From: Bryum argenteum
Taxonomy: Eukaryota > Streptophyta > Bryopsida > Bryales > Bryaceae
Direction: 5' to 3'
Length of the DNA stretch: 64,000 nt
Assembly (NCBI GenBank): GCA_037043015.1
Contig: CM073328.1
Span: forward strand, 16,217,495-16,281,494
A program made the position numbers and the translations under genes. Below the pieces are notes generated by a model, which was not told the origin of the DNA, ran no database searches, and worked only from the letters and a program-made list of their open reading frames with translations. Numbering within the stretch: position 1 is the first letter of the stretch; each line of letters begins with the position of its first letter. Below are positions 35,801 to 48,856 of the stretch, one piece after another.

Positions 35801-38800
35801 TAATGATCATGCAAATATATAAAATTTGTAAAATATTAGCATAGTTATATTTCAAAATTACTTAATGGTATGATATAGTGGCTCTCTGTATGTCAAATAG
35901 TTGATAGTTTCCAAATTCAATACTTTACAATGATGTTAGTAAAGTACCCTTATTGAGGTTTTGTAAATCGATTGGTACAAGAAACCTATCAAAACTTTGA
36001 TTTCTGCACACCTACAAACCATCAATATGCCTCATTGATCCTATTTTTTACAAGACTCTATTTTTATGCATTTACTATATAGATATATTATCCTCTCTCA
36101 AAATCTCTTACATATGATATGAAACTGTTTTTATCAAACCACACCTTTAAAGTTGAGTAAGTATAAGGATAAACTGATACAATAAAACATACGGACAACA
36201 AATCTTCTTAAGCTTCTAAAGTAAACTTGAACACCAAAGTAAGAGAGGTATTAAAATCTTCTTTGAGCTAGTGTAGATAGAAACAGTTTTGTTGTTCAAG
36301 ATATGTATATCAATATTTTTTCTCTTCATTGTATGTCTTTCTATTAGAATAAGTACTTTTCATTCTCAAATGGTATTATTTACCCCGTAAGATAGATGTC
36401 AACTATAAAAACACAATTATCGTGCATGTAGACATATGAAGATAATTAATCTACAAAAAAAAGTTTGATACTTACAATCTATATAAGGACCGCATTTGCA
36501 AGATCTCAATTGGGAGTTGTCCACTCAGTTGATTTTTGGCAATATTCCTGTCGCAACAAAATTACAAGATAGTTGTATTACTTCTATATCTTGTAACGAT
36601 TAATCAAGGTTAACATTACATAGTAAAATGAAAGTAGATGGAAATGATTTTCCACAGCTAATATGCCAAAGCAATCAAATCGCCCCATATGGTTGATTCC
36701 AAGACATGTATCAAAGTGGCGCTCTAAAAAATAGTGAGGACAATATCAAGGTGCTAATCAAAAAGTGAAAAGGACAAGTAGTAGAACTTCTTGGTTAATA
36801 CATGGGCACACGTTTTTTCATTTCTCCAAAGGTAAGTTTTATAGAATAATAACATGTTTTAGGAGTACCCACATATACTGTTTGTAAGTTTCAATATATT
36901 TTCTTGACAATGATTGATGGCCACTTTAATGACCAACGACCAATGACCAATGTCCAATTTCTTGAATTAAATCCCCTTGTGATATCGAATTGAACACTAT
37001 AGAAGCCCTAATTTTGATTCCAGACCACCTTTACAAGTAGAAGCAACATACTGATGGAATCAAAGACAATGGAAGAGGGTACTGAATCAAAGAAGTTGGA
37101 GGAAACTTACAAAGTTTCAAGCTTTTCAATGAAAGTGTTATTGGAATTTTCAAAGTGGATAGCCGTTATATTATTGTTCGATATATCCAAGCTATAAGTC
37201 GAAAATAGAGGACCAATAGACATTGCTCCATTGAAGTGGTTACTTGTGAGATTTCTGCATGCAAAGAAAGAAACCATATTCATAATCAATACCAACAATA
37301 AGCTATGATAGCAAATTTACAATCAAGTCAAGTGAATAAGGTGCATGTGATCTTATATTGTAACATAATGTATTACTATAAGTCATTTATAAAGGTCCTA
37401 TTTTTCAAATCAACACTTTTGCAAGTCTTATTTTACTTTGGAACTGTTAAAAGGACAAAAGAAGTAAAGGCAAAGAGCAACACGTTGCTATGTGCACAAA
37501 AGTAGCATTATGAATCCCAAGAACCTCATGTTGTGTAAATTTAATGAGTATAACCTTTGTAATCTAATACAAGTTGAAGGCCACATTTCTTAGCATTATT
37601 GTGTTGCTCTGATATCCCTACCCTACCAACTAGTTTCGGTGAACAAAATTGTGGATACTCACAGAAGAGCTATTTCTTTACTACTAATATTACCACTAAT
37701 CTTTTTTGAATCTTTTGGATTACTGTAAAGAATGAAGTTCCTAACAATGGGAAGCACACAATGGTATAGAAATTACGTTTTGAGATACGAAAGTACTCAT
37801 TGATAGTGACATTCCTAAGATCTACATAGGACTATTAATTTTTATCTGTTTAACATTGTTAGTGATATACTCAAAACTTGTCCATGATATTCTTGTATGA
37901 GCAAATATTACTACTAGACTTTAAGGGCCAATTTGGAAGAAACTATTATGAACTTGAGGTTGTTAAAAATATCCAACACATCTATCTTGGGAAAATAATT
38001 TTGATACTCAAAAATCTTGGATTCAACAAGAAAATTAGTTGTGGAACATAAAATCTCCCTATCATATTCTGACAATTAGATGTTAAATTGGCTTATCAAT
38101 ACAATATTTTTAATTAAAGCAAATCCGAGAAAGAGGCGAGAGATTCTTGATTTTGTTCTTAAGTAATTCATGTTATGGTATCTCTTCAAAGAATTCGTCA
38201 AACAAAAAGAAATTTTAGTAAACAATGTTATATATGAATTGAAAAGAATATTGGTTTGAAAGAACCTAACTGAAGTGGGAACATGGACTGTATCTACTTT
38301 CCTTCTGTATTTCATGCATGAATATTATATAGTCCACCGAGTATTATTTTTTGCATTTTCTTCAAGAGCTTGCTTAATCAAATTATTGTTGATAACTTTA
38401 TCATGGTACAATCAACAAATGTGTTCAGTCAAGAGTTGTATATACACAAGGATAAAGTTCCTTCAACCAACCTCAAACCTTCAATATGAATCCATACTTT
38501 GTATGATCAATCATAAGTTCTATTTTGGACCATCAAGGAGAAGAAGTCATACATGTAAGTTGTTGTGGCATTCAAATTCTCAAAATTTAATGGTCCGTCC
38601 AATCGAGTATTTCTTGCATATCTATCACAAGCATTAAAAAGTTAGTATGTATTGTAAACAGAAAATACACTCAATTAGACAATTAGTAAATAGTAACTTA
38701 GTATATACGCTCAACAAGATATGTTCAAACATAAAAAACTGAATTTTCTTTGATGAACCTCTACTTTCTTAGGTCATTTTCTAAGGCAAAACACAGTCAC

Positions 38801-41800
38801 ATCCTAGCTAGATCATATAGTAAATTTCAATAAGTGATCAAAAATTTGTTGAATGGTCTCTACTTTGTTCTAATGGATCATATGTTTTTGGTGTCATAAA
38901 TCGTGATTGTTTCTTTTTTATCAAAAATCTCACTAATTTATACAAAGAAATGAGAATTATTCATGATAAACATTCTCAATACTTACACTTATTGCATTAT
39001 GAGGCAAGAGTGGATTCTGCACTAAATTTACCTTCAAGAAATATCGAGTACCTTCATTTCAATAATTTGAGAATCATTCTTGAATTGGAAATAAGAAACA
39101 CTAATTAACATAAACCATGTCTTCCTTCAAATTTTGTCTTTCGACAATGTGTTGTGTCACACTTCATCCATCACACCTATCAGTTGAGTAGCACATGAAC
39201 ATGTGATGATCCATGAAAGTAATTAATTTTATTAATATCTGTTGATTGATTGGCATTTTTAGGCATGATGAACTTACAGGTAATTGAGAGCGGGACAGAA
39301 GAGTGATCCATTAGGACTCACTGAAAGATTTCCACTGAAATTGTTGTAGCTGACATCTCTGGTATCCAAGTATCCAACATGCATCAGCTTAATACGGGCA
39401 ATCATCGCAACTAAAATCATGACTCAGACACTACCAACACTCACACCGTAACAAACGTATCAGTAGCAGTACATTTGTGAACTCACATGGTGACTGTAGA
39501 GTTGGCACTTTGAGCTGAGAACGTCTGAAGGTAGACTTCCGCTAAGAGAGTTGTTCTGCAACCATCTGCAGCAACAAGAGCATGTGCACATTGTTACTAC
39601 TGCAGCAACAAGGGCTTTGCAACTACCGGCATGCATGCTAATATATGGTAGCCGGTCTGTTGCAATCTAGCGATTTGCGGAGTTCAAGTAGTTCAAGGAG
39701 CCTGAACACTTGAGCACAAAATACACCACACGTATCAACTGAGTGGCAGATCACGCAACATGTGATGCTATATTAAAAATATTGAACCGTACGAATGTTT
39801 TTTGAAAGATTGGCATTTGTATGCATGATGTACTTACAAATATCGAAGAGTGGGGCAGAAGAGAAATCCCTCAGGACTCACTGAAAGATTTCCACTGAAA
39901 TTATTGTAGCTGACGTCTCTGATATCCACATCTCCAACATGCATCAGCTTGATACACACAATCATCGCAAATAAATTCATGACTCACTACCAACACTCAC
40001 ACCGTAACAAACGTATTAGTGATAGTACATTCATGATCTCACATTTCTTGCAGTTGGCAGTCAGTGCTGAGAACGTCAGATGGTAAAGTTCCGCTTAGTG
40101 AGTTGTTCTGCAAATATCTGCAGCAACAAGAGCATTGTTACTACTGCAACAACAAGGGCTTTGCAACAACCGGCATGCATGCTAGTAGATGGTAGCCAGT
40201 CCGTTGCAATCTAGCGATCGGCGGAGTTCGAGGTGCCTGAACACTTGAACACAAACAACAGAAATTCTATTCTAATGCATTTGTCGCAGGATTGGCTTCA
40301 CTTACAGATAATTTAGCCGGGGCAGTTGGAATACCCCAACCGACACTAGCCCCGTTAAATTTGGATTCCCGCTGATAACCCTGCATTAAAATATATGCAA
40401 GTTGATGGTTATGGCGATAAACACAACCACGATGGTAACTGCCAAATGAAATCCCTGCTTGAAGATTTTGATCAGAGACTTACAGAGTTTCCAAATTTGT
40501 CAGATTGCCTATCTCAGAAAGCAAATCTCCAGTTATGCCTTCGAAGCCACACTGAGACACATACTTATCACTGCCGCAGCTAGAATTGCTTCCATACAAC
40601 CTGCGGTTTTAAGAAGCTTAATCCATGAGTGCTTTCATCCTGTATGACCAAAGATTCAACTTACTACATTCAAATCTATAAGGCTTGCGATTTCAGTCGT
40701 TCAAACCACCATTCTCATGATAAATGTTTCCCTTACGTCCCAAATGAGATCATAGAAATTAACATGCAGGTGCATGCAATAAATTAAACCTTCACGAAAA
40801 GAAGAGCTGGGAGAAATAAATTCTACTCAATTTTGCATATTTCGATGTGCCATGGTGCACAGTTATATAGAGTGTATGTGATTTGTCAGTGTATGCAAAA
40901 TTAATCATTCATCTAGTACGCTACATTTTCTAAATTGGTTCTCATCCCTTGTCATATTCTACTCTAGAATTCACTATCTTAACTTGTACTCAACTAACTC
41001 GTTTTGCATTTTTAACTCTGCTAGTTTGCGACACAAACCCACGTTATACACAGTCAACTGACGAACCACTAAAATATCAATATCCGAGGACGTAATGATG
41101 ACCAAATCAGTCCAACAGAGGTAACTCACCTCAACTCTGTCACAAATACATCGTAATAGTCGCCCGTTGAGTTTGTCTGATTGCGCACTACTCTGCACGA
41201 AACGCCACCCCATGCCCCTCGTACAGCCGACGAACCAGCTAAGTCGCTCAAGGTTGTGCGGAGATATATTTCACATGGTTTCACAGAGGACGTCCAGTTG
41301 AGAAGAGTGGTCAACTGAGGGTTCAGAGGCGACCATTTTGTGAGGATGGTATTCAGAGCATCCACTGCGACAACCATTCATGCACTGTTAAACAACTGAT
41401 GATAGAGTTGAACTGTTCAAGATGACTGTTGGCATGATAAACTCATAAAAGCACATGAAGCATACTAGTAGCTTGACTCAATCATTCAGGATGACATCTT
41501 TGCCTGCCCTGGCTCAGTTGCAATAGCACTCGAGATCAAGAGTTTGTAACTGGATTCAGTTTCAGTGGTCATACTCAAACTTGAATCCCTCCCACCGATG
41601 CAATCCAACAGAACATCTCCCACATGAATATATTCAAGTTTGATATGTTGAAGTTTGTAACACCAAATTTTTTAAGCATTTGGGGTGCTACTTAACTTGG
41701 CAATGCAAAGTGAAGCGATGATGAATTACTAGAACGAACCTGCTCCCTAGAGCATGCAAGCGAGTTGACATCTAAGAGTAGATCTGTTGTAACGTCTCGA

Positions 41801-42099
41801 ACAGATACAATCTAGCAGGTAGAGATGAATTGGAGGCTCGACAACAACAGATTCGCTACAATGATTGACGTGAGATTTTGAACATGTTTAGGTGTGTAGG
41901 TACCTTCGTGCTTCTGATATATTGGGATCTCAGGCCGTGGCTGGTCGGTGGGAGTAGGTGCCGGAGCATAGGCGGTGGTGTCGCAATGAACGCCGTCAAG
42001 CAGGAGCGAGATGCACAAGACGAACACAAGAGCCATGACCAGGAGACGGCGTCCATGGCCCAGCGCCTGCCGACAGCCTCTTGTCGTGGTTAGAGCCAT
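29508..42099 (-). CDS. LRR receptor-like Ser/Thr kinase, copy B (19-exon model, 933 aa)
   Basis: Plasma-membrane receptor kinase. Exons in order: 42099-41904 signal peptide and proline-rich spacer; 41364-41130 LRR N-cap; 40600-40484, 40380-40306, 40117-40043, 39918-39838, 38612-38553, 37254-37111, 36547-36476, 35119-34955, 34786-34715, 34464-34300 LRRs; 34128-34040 Cys-rich end; 33447-33310 membrane segment (hydrophobic [22 protein letters not shown]); 33075-32957 glycine loop [10 protein letters not shown]; 32698-32479 AVKKL and hinge [14 protein letters not shown]; 32395-32131 [12 protein letters not shown] and DFG; 31130-30980 APE and C-lobe; 29870-29508 C-terminus to stop. Total 2802 nt, exactly in frame. 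The domain order and one-LRR-per-exon phase-2 structure fit plant LRR-RLKs, by impression near subfamily VIII. Oddities: the donor after 34300 is AT instead of GT (skipping that 165-bp exon would keep frame), and an extra exon pair at 39278-39565. Ligand unknown. Confidence 0.8.
29941..30660. other. Final intron of gene B
   Basis: AT-rich, with a poly(A) run at about 29949-29970. Not shared with copy A, whose homology begins about 178 (B 30667). Nothing coding seen. Confidence 0.5.
39278..39565 (-). pseudogene. Extra LRR exon pair inside gene B
   Basis: Two further LRR exons resembling 40117-40043 and 39918-39838: 39565-39487 ([20 protein letters not shown]) and 39358-39278 ([20 protein letters not shown]). 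Copy A has only one such pair. The first is 79 bp instead of 75, so including both would shift the frame into a stop; skipping both is neutral because the flanking junctions are all phase 2. They look like a decaying leftover of a local tandem duplication. Confidence 0.65.
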
Positions 42100-42894
42100 A
42101 GGAATTTGGCCGGGTCAGTTGCTTTCAAACGGTCGACTTCAAACCCCGAGTGGCAGAAATCACTGCAAGTACAGCACGGTATCACCAGATCACCGAACTC
42201 CAACTCTGAAGTGAGAACAAATGCGTGGAGTTGTGCTGATAAGCGGCGGACATCGATCGCAACACGTTCTTCGGAAGAAGAGAGTGAACCGATTCCAATG
42301 CTTGGTCAAAGCAGTACAGACTCTCATGTCAGCTCACTGTTGCTCCAGAATTGGGTAGGCAATAATTGTCTAGTGGGACCAGCTCATGGGTATATTAACA
42401 TCTCTTGTGGTATTCTCCAGAATTTGAATCTAGAAAATGAAGAGATTCGTAGGTGAGTCTACCCGGGAGTCATATCACAGACGGAAACCTCGATTTGTTT
42501 AATGTTTAACTATTTGACTAAAAGTCAACACGTTGAAGTTCCCCTTTCAGATGTGAGTACAGGAGAATCGTACAGATGGTTTAACTTACTTCCCGTACAG
42601 AAATTGGAATACCTTCGATGTTGCAACTTGCTGCAGCACATGATGTGATCAAGGGAAGTGGAATTTTACGAGTGCAATTTTTTTGGGGGCTGCCCTTGTA
42701 AAATCGGCAAACTTCTTTATTATGGTCACGTTGCAACTTACGTAGTGATTTGGCAATGGAAATAATTCGAAAAAAAGATAATTAAAAATAAAATAATATA
42801 TATATAGATATAGATAGATATAAAAATAAATACAAAATTTAGCTCTCATTTCTTACTTGAAAGCTGAAACCTAAAATTTCAAGATAAAGGCTCT

Positions 42895-42898
42895 TTAA
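42895..42898. other. Empty TTAA target site matching 11772-12752
   Basis: The single TTAA sits between sequences homologous to both flanks of the 973-bp element of copy A. It is the unoccupied allele of that insertion. Confidence 0.75.
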
Positions 42899-44757
42899 TT
42901 GATATTTGTCTTTGAAAATTTTACCGCATATACCTTGCGTAGTAGGGAGTACCCAATAAAAAAATTAGGCAAAATATTACATGTATCCCCTTCATCTACC
43001 AGGCCTCAAATTCCAAAAAAAGTGGAATTTGTGTTAAAAAGAGCTGTAGGGTCCAACCCCTCAAGGCCCAAGCATGTTTGTAGCCTTCAAACCAAAAACT
43101 GCAATTATTGACCACTTTGTGCAAGTTGAGGTACGATTCAATATATTTTCCAACCATAAGATATTCAAAATGACTCCTTGCACAATACCATGTCAAATTT
43201 CAGCCGTTGGATTTTTACAGTTCGTGAGATCATAACGGTGACTTCAAAGTTGATGTGTCAAGAATTTTTGCAAACTTTAAATCTTGCTCTTTGTAAATTT
43301 CAAAGAGTGCCCTTGTAAAGTTGGTATGAGCTTGAACATGGATTTCTTGAAAGTTTGAGTAGAAGTATCATCATAGACATGTTTCCAAAAAATAATATTA
43401 AAAAAATACTTACTCAAAGGTGTCCGAAGTGCCCTATTTGGGCTTGAAAACTTAAATTTGCGTTAAAATTTCTTAGTTTGAGATTTGACTTTGCAAATTC
43501 TCACAAACATACCTTGTAGAAAAGCAAACATCTAGTAAGAATCTTTAACAAAAATATTGATCTCCATTCCTTCATAGATCTAGGCTACCCCAAACAGCAA
43601 AAGCCAAATATGGGTTGCTTGGGCCTTTAGGGGAAAGGGATGTAGTCATGCTTTTTGAAACCATAAAAACTCCAAAAGCTTTTGAAAGGTTTTGAACAAC
43701 ATGATTAATTTTAAAATCATAAAAAAGGATCAATTATTATTATTTGTTAGAGTGCAATTCAAATGAATGAGGGTCCCTACAAGCGATTCTTTAATTAAAA
43801 ATTGATAAAAAATTTTCCCTAGTTTTCACAAAGTGATGAGTATTGCGCACCTTGGTATTTGCAAGCCTCCTAGATAATAAAGTAAATCTCCAATGCTCAA
43901 ATTAATGATGATTAGATAAATGGTAAATGACTCTATAGCATATGTTTTAGGAAGGCATTGTTGTTGACTAAATATAAAGTTGCTCTACTTTGTCAAAGAC
44001 GGTTGCTCAAAATAAACTATACTAAACTATAATGATTTTCATAAACAGCGTGAATTTTGAAGTGACCCAAAAGTAAATTGTTTTTAATAAATCCAAAATT
44101 TGCAAATTACATTGTTCTTCACATGGAGTAGGCCCTACCGCCCTAGTAGGGCCAACCACAATACCACACTCTTGTAGTAAACTAGAAATTTGAAAAAATA
44201 TGATAATTAAATGATTTTTGTGTTATTAGATAGATAACTTCCATAAGCACTTCTAAGCCACAGTCGACACATCACCCCCAACACTATTTCTTGCCGTGGT
44301 AATGCAATGACAACTTCGAAGGTAAGAAACTTCTTCTTTTCATGCATTTGTTAAAGTTGCAATGATATTAATGCTTTGCATCTTATTGCTAGATTCATAT
44401 AGCTGCTACTCATCCTTCATAGCTTGCTCATCATCCAACTCTATAATTCCTAAAGAAGAATAAGGTCGGTTTAGAGTCGTTTAGACTTTGGTAAAGGCTG
44501 TGAACTACAGAATCAGTATTGAGATCTTGTATGGATTTTAAACTTTTTGAGGATCAAAACTCTTTCCCATATCTTTCCAATACGACCATTTAGTATGCTT
44601 CAAGATTTTTCATACTTTTAGAAATATTCACACTCAAAGTTTAAAACCACCTTTACAACATGCTAAACTTCGCACAAAAACTATGATATGTCCTCATAAA
44701 TTCTCAAAATGTGCCCAAAATCAATTAAAATGTGATTTTCAAGATTTCATGAGAAAT

Positions 44758-45330
44758 TGATAATTATTCTCTTTTATTTTTTAGTTTTATTCTTTGTACA
44801 CGTAAAAGAGGTATTAAGCTATCATCACTTGGAATTTCAACTCAATGATCTCTACATGAATTTTTCTTGTTGAAAACTTGCCTTTGTATTTGAATTTATG
44901 CACCCATGTAAAAATTGGAGCATCTCTGTAGGTTTTATAAGTCCTATGAGAGTAAAAACAATGTTGACAAGTACCTAAGTCACTTAGGAACAAGAATTTG
45001 AAGAGCCTCACCTCAAATTCTCTTCTCAAATTGGGTTTTTTTGCTCACAAGAAACTTTAATCATTTTTGCAACAAGGAAAAGATCCTTATTTTTTCAACT
45101 TTGAGTGTTATGGTCTGTTGCGGACGGCAACTCAAAGACAAGACCCGATAGAAAATTGAGGGGAGACCTCAAATGGAGACCAAGATAGACTAGAAGTGAG
45201 GGGATTCCTCACAGAAGACTCAAGATGGTACTTAAAAGAAGACAAGAAGAAGTAATATTGATAACAAGAGGAGTAGATACAACTGGTGTTGAAGAGAGTG
45301 AAGAACAATATCCTCGACCTCTCTATATAT
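44758..45330. other. Intergenic DNA beyond duplicon B
   Basis: AT-rich with no shared sequence in copy A. Short open frames (44814-45029 and 45132-45392 on the minus strand) are not recognisable. Ends at the 4-bp-TSD transposon starting 45335. Confidence 0.4.
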
Positions 45331-45334
45331 ATTA

Positions 45335-45947
45335 GGGTGATAGTCTGGTTGAGGGTGTCCAAAAGGACTGTCCCACTCATATTTTTCCCCACCCCCCTCT
45401 ACTTAGACCCCTATAGGATCACCTTCATGCAAATTTTTGGTAGCTCTATTATAAAAATAAGGTACACATATTAGTGTAGTTTACTTATATCCAAACGTAC
45501 AAATTTTTGTTGACCATCTTCCGTTCCGGATAAGTCCTTTTAATAAAATATCCAGAACTGTCATGTTTTTAAAAAAGGGTAAAAAGGACTCATCTGGAAA
45601 AGTTTATTTTTTGCCATGACCATGAAACTCGAGGTAAAGGTGAAAGAATGCTCAAGGGACATATTTTTATCATTTGCAAGTGTGTAGTGCAAACAAGTGT
45701 ATTACTAGGAATTTTAAAAAGTGCAATTTACATGGTGAATTTCCACAATCTAAAATGCATGTTAAAATTCCATTTTAATTGATTTTTTTTATTATTACCA
45801 TACAAATACTACTATATCTAAGTGCTCATATGCTTGAAATTTCCAAAAATACAATAATTTTTAGTGCATAGTTTTTAGTACTCATTTTCACTCCTTTTCG
45901 GAACTCTTTTTTGTCCTTTTGGGGATACTCCAACCTAAAATGCGCCC
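45335..45947. mobile_element. 613-bp inverted-repeat transposon with 4-bp target duplication (copy 2)
   Basis: Left end GGGTGATAGTCTGGTTGAGG; right end reversed GGGCGCATTTTAGGTTGGAG. Flanks are ATTA (45331-45334) and ACTA (45948-45951), a 4-bp duplication with one mismatch. End sequences and length match the copies at 20921-21544 and 50359-50982; the interior is the most diverged of the three. Confidence 0.65.
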
Positions 45948-45983
45948 ACTAGGCTAGAGGAAGCTTCCGTGGTAGTATCTTAG

Positions 45984-46200
45984 AAGCAACCATAGGGCCT
46001 TCCGGAGGCTTGGGCGGCTTCCGGAATCTAGGAAGGCAAAGCGAAAGCTTCCTGAATCTAAGAAGCTTCTAGGGTAAGAGCTAGGAAGCAACCATAGGAT
46101 CTTCCGGAAGCTTAAGGGGCTTCCGGAATCTAGGATGGTGTGGTGGAAGATTCCTATATCTACTAGGAACTTCTAACAACTAAGGGAAGGTTCTATAATC
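45984..46200. repeat. Two imperfect ~103-bp repeats with GCTTCCGGAA-like dyads
   Basis: GAAGCAACCATAGG followed by CTTCCGGA(A/G)GCTT and GGCTTCCGGAATCTAGGA occurs at about 45986 and again at about 46089. Within each unit the motif TTCCGGAA and its variants recur, giving many short palindromes. No coding function is evident. Confidence 0.6.
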
Positions 46201-46389
46201 TTCCATAAACTTAAACTCACAAAGTATACTAAATAGACATAATCTAGAAAGTACTTGTAAAATAAGTGCACCCCGGTAACTCATGGGTGCGGATAACACC
46301 CGGTATGGCACGTCCGTGACACGGTCTCACAAATGGTGAGGAGTCTGAATCTAAGATATGGTGTACATGTACATATTCAAGTTATTAGA

Positions 46390-46530
46390 TACTAAATCCT
46401 AAAATCTACGCAAACCATAATTTTGATTCTACACCACCTCGATCAATATATGGAAATTAAAATTGAAAGTTGCTTCTTCAAAATTTAGCAAAGATGGTTC
46501 ATGAAAATTGATTGGTCCATGATAGGCATT
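46390..46530. other. Fragment resembling an intron of the receptor-kinase family
   Basis: The stretch around CCATAATTTTGATTCTACACC, then CAAAATTTAGCAAAGATGGTT, resembles 48995-49105 in relic C and 6460-6560 in gene A. It appears to be a partial copy of the intron next to the 144-bp LRR exon. The rest of 45952-47004 shows nothing recognisable apart from A-rich runs near 46950-46981. Confidence 0.45.
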
Positions 46531-47012
46531 ACAACTAAGGTTTTTACACACCCATGATTATGTATAACTACTGCTCTTAGTACATCTAATCGACCAAGCC
46601 ATTTTTTCCTTTGTGATCATTTCTATACATAAAAGATGCTTTACATGGGGAGTCAAGCCGTACATGGGACCGATGGAGAGCAAATATCCTCTCAATGTTA
46701 TTGGTACATTTTTTAAACAGCAAGTTATGAACAAATTACATTTAGAGAATTTTTTTCCCCCTTCGGCCCCATCTTGAGCTTGACTCAACGTGTAATAATG
46801 AATACCTTTGACCTTTAAAGTCCATATGCCTTAATTCTTTGATGTACCCTCAAATATTGCCTTTTCATAATATATGGTGAAAATTCTCATTTCAGGAAAT
46901 TTTTATTGAAGCAATTTGATCTAATGATTTATACATTCACACTAAAAAAAGGAAGAAAAGAAGAAAAAAAAAAAAAAAAAAACTTGAGTTCCTTCAACTT
47001 TTTGTTTCTAAG

Positions 47013-47259
47013 CAGGGTTGTCTTCTTTGACACAATTTGGCAATGTCCACGAGTTGTCCTCTTCGTCGTGTTCGTCAGGTGTCTGGTACGTTATATAATT
47101 TGGATGAAATATGCTCGAATATCCAAGAATATGTGGGCATATTATAAAATATTTTAAGTATATTCTAGGAATATGGTATATTCTCAAACAAAGGGTATGT
47201 TGTATGTCTGACATGTCGTGTTCGACATCCTGCCGAGTTTCTTGCACAAGACAACCCTG
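47013..47259. mobile_element. hAT-like MITE (247 bp) with 8-bp target duplication
   Basis: Terminal inverted repeats start CAGGGTTGTCTT at 47013 and, reversed from 47259, CAGGGTTGTCTTGTGCAA. Flanks are TTTCTAAG (47005-47012) and TTTTTAAG (47260-47267), an 8-bp duplication with one mismatch. CAGGG-type ends plus 8-bp duplications are characteristic of the hAT superfamily. No transposase is encoded. Confidence 0.82.
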
Positions 47260-47434
47260 TTTTTAAGTTAGTTAGATATATCTACATAATTTTACCCTCA
47301 TAAGTGAAAATATTCTGCCAAGAACAAATAGTTCATAGGTTTTATACAAAGACACCAAGGTCCAACAATATATAGCAAAAGTTGCAAATTTTAAAGTTTT
47401 GCAAGTGTTAACATCCTATGGCTATTTAACTTAA

Positions 47435-48391
47435 CCATTAAAGGTTTGAGCGTATTTTGGACCTCGAAAACCAAAAATTGCGATTTTTGACTACCTTATA
47501 CAAGTTAAGTTAGGATTAAATTAAATTTTCTGTTTTTTGTATGTTCAATTGTATAATATTCAACCTAATTACCTAAAATAATACCAAGTAAAATTTCAAC
47601 TGTTGGATTGTTACCAATCGTAAGATCATAACTTTGAAGTTGATTGAGAACTTCTTTTGGGCTTTGACTGAAAGACATAGTCTACATGGTGCCAAGGTAG
47701 ACTAGATGATTGTTACTCCAAACATTTTGCTCATATTTTCTTCCATGTAGGTGATCAAGTTGGGTATGCTCGTGCAAAATATAGAGACTCATTCCCTTTT
47801 TTGACCTTCATGCAAATTAGTTTCTAAAAGTAGGACTAAAAACAACAAAATAGTAAACATGCATAATATTGGATATATCTAGTCCAAGAAAAAATTGAAC
47901 CGCAAGTAGGTTCCTTTACAAGTGTCTAAATGCTGAGAATATGTTTTAGAAAAACTTCCAAATCTCAAAGTTTGAAATTTTTGTAAGAATTGATTCGAAA
48001 TTACTAGAAATTGTCAAGATTGTTTTTGTAATCTTTAGAGGCTGCCCATGTGAAATTGACAAATTTTTTGACTTAGTTGAATTAGAAACTCAAATATTAA
48101 TTTGGTTATAAAAATACTTCTTTAAAAAAATTCAAAATCTAAACTGCCCTTTTGGACTTGAAACTTAGAATTTTTACATGAAGGCTTCAAAACTAGACTT
48201 TGGCTTTGGAAATTTCACCACATTGATACACTTTGGAGTATAAGGAGCACCTTGTAAAAATCTTGGACAAAAATATTACTCCAAACCGTTTCATCTATTA
48301 AAAATCTTGAACAAAATTATTACTTCAAACTGTTTCATGTAGGCTACTCAAAATCACAAAACCCATTTTGGATCTTCAGGACCTTTAGGGG
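47435..48391. mobile_element. TTAA-type element (957 bp)
   Basis: Flanked by TTAA at 47431-47434 and 48392-48395. The right end reads GACCTTTAGGGG; the left CCATTAAAGGTTTGAGCG. The interior is homologous to 12908-13849 of duplicon A, for example CCAAAAATTGCGATTTTTGAC near the left end. It is non-coding. Confidence 0.65.
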
Positions 48392-48497
48392 TTAAGCTAT
48401 TCCAAATGACAGTTTTATGAAGAGTATGATTTTTAAGGAAAAAAATGAAAAATCTCCATAGGAAAAAACATATAGCTTTTTCATATACTTCACTAGA

Positions 48498-48856
48498 TAC
48501 CGTAACACCATAGCAGGTTCGCCACCTGCCGCACGAATAATTTTTTTGAAAAAATAAGGTTTGCCTCCCAAAAAATGATTTTTTTGAGATTCGTTTCTTA
48601 ATTATTTGATAAAAAATTATTCGTGTGCAAGAAATAGATGTACTTAAATTTTCATCTTAATTTCATTCTTCATCAATTTTTGGCGGCCATACTTAGTTAA
48701 CTTAACTACGGTACATATTAATTGATTTCCTGTACTTTCGTTTTTATTTTGGTACAATTTTAACGTTATTCGTTTCTTTTTCCTTGTAATTTCTGTTCTT
48801 TTACGTTTTCTTTTTTGAGAATTATTTATGAACGAACCTACTATGGTGTTACGGTA
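48498..48856. mobile_element. 359-bp MITE with 24-bp inverted repeats
   Basis: The left end 48498-48521 (TACCGTAACACCATAGCAGG plus TTCG) and right end 48833-48856 are inverted copies with one mismatch. The flanks both contain TAGA, a possible target duplication if the outermost TA is assigned to the site. It is rich in A and T runs, encodes nothing, and lies beside the relic of receptor kinase C. Confidence 0.78.

Larger units (their letters stand above)
30667..44757. repeat. Segmental duplication, copy B
   Basis: Direct-repeat partner of about 178-14995. It lacks the SINE and the 973-bp TTAA element of copy A and has about 560 extra bases around 39170-39830, a duplicated LRR-exon block. Introns and intergenic parts show a few percent divergence, but a stretch near 39831-41210 is almost identical to 8722-10100 of copy A. 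Confidence 0.9.

Noticed and set aside
46100-46130. Regulatory hairpin array at the GCTTCCGGAA repeats
   Set aside because: Kept only as a tandem repeat; no gene nearby to regulate and no evidence beyond symmetry.
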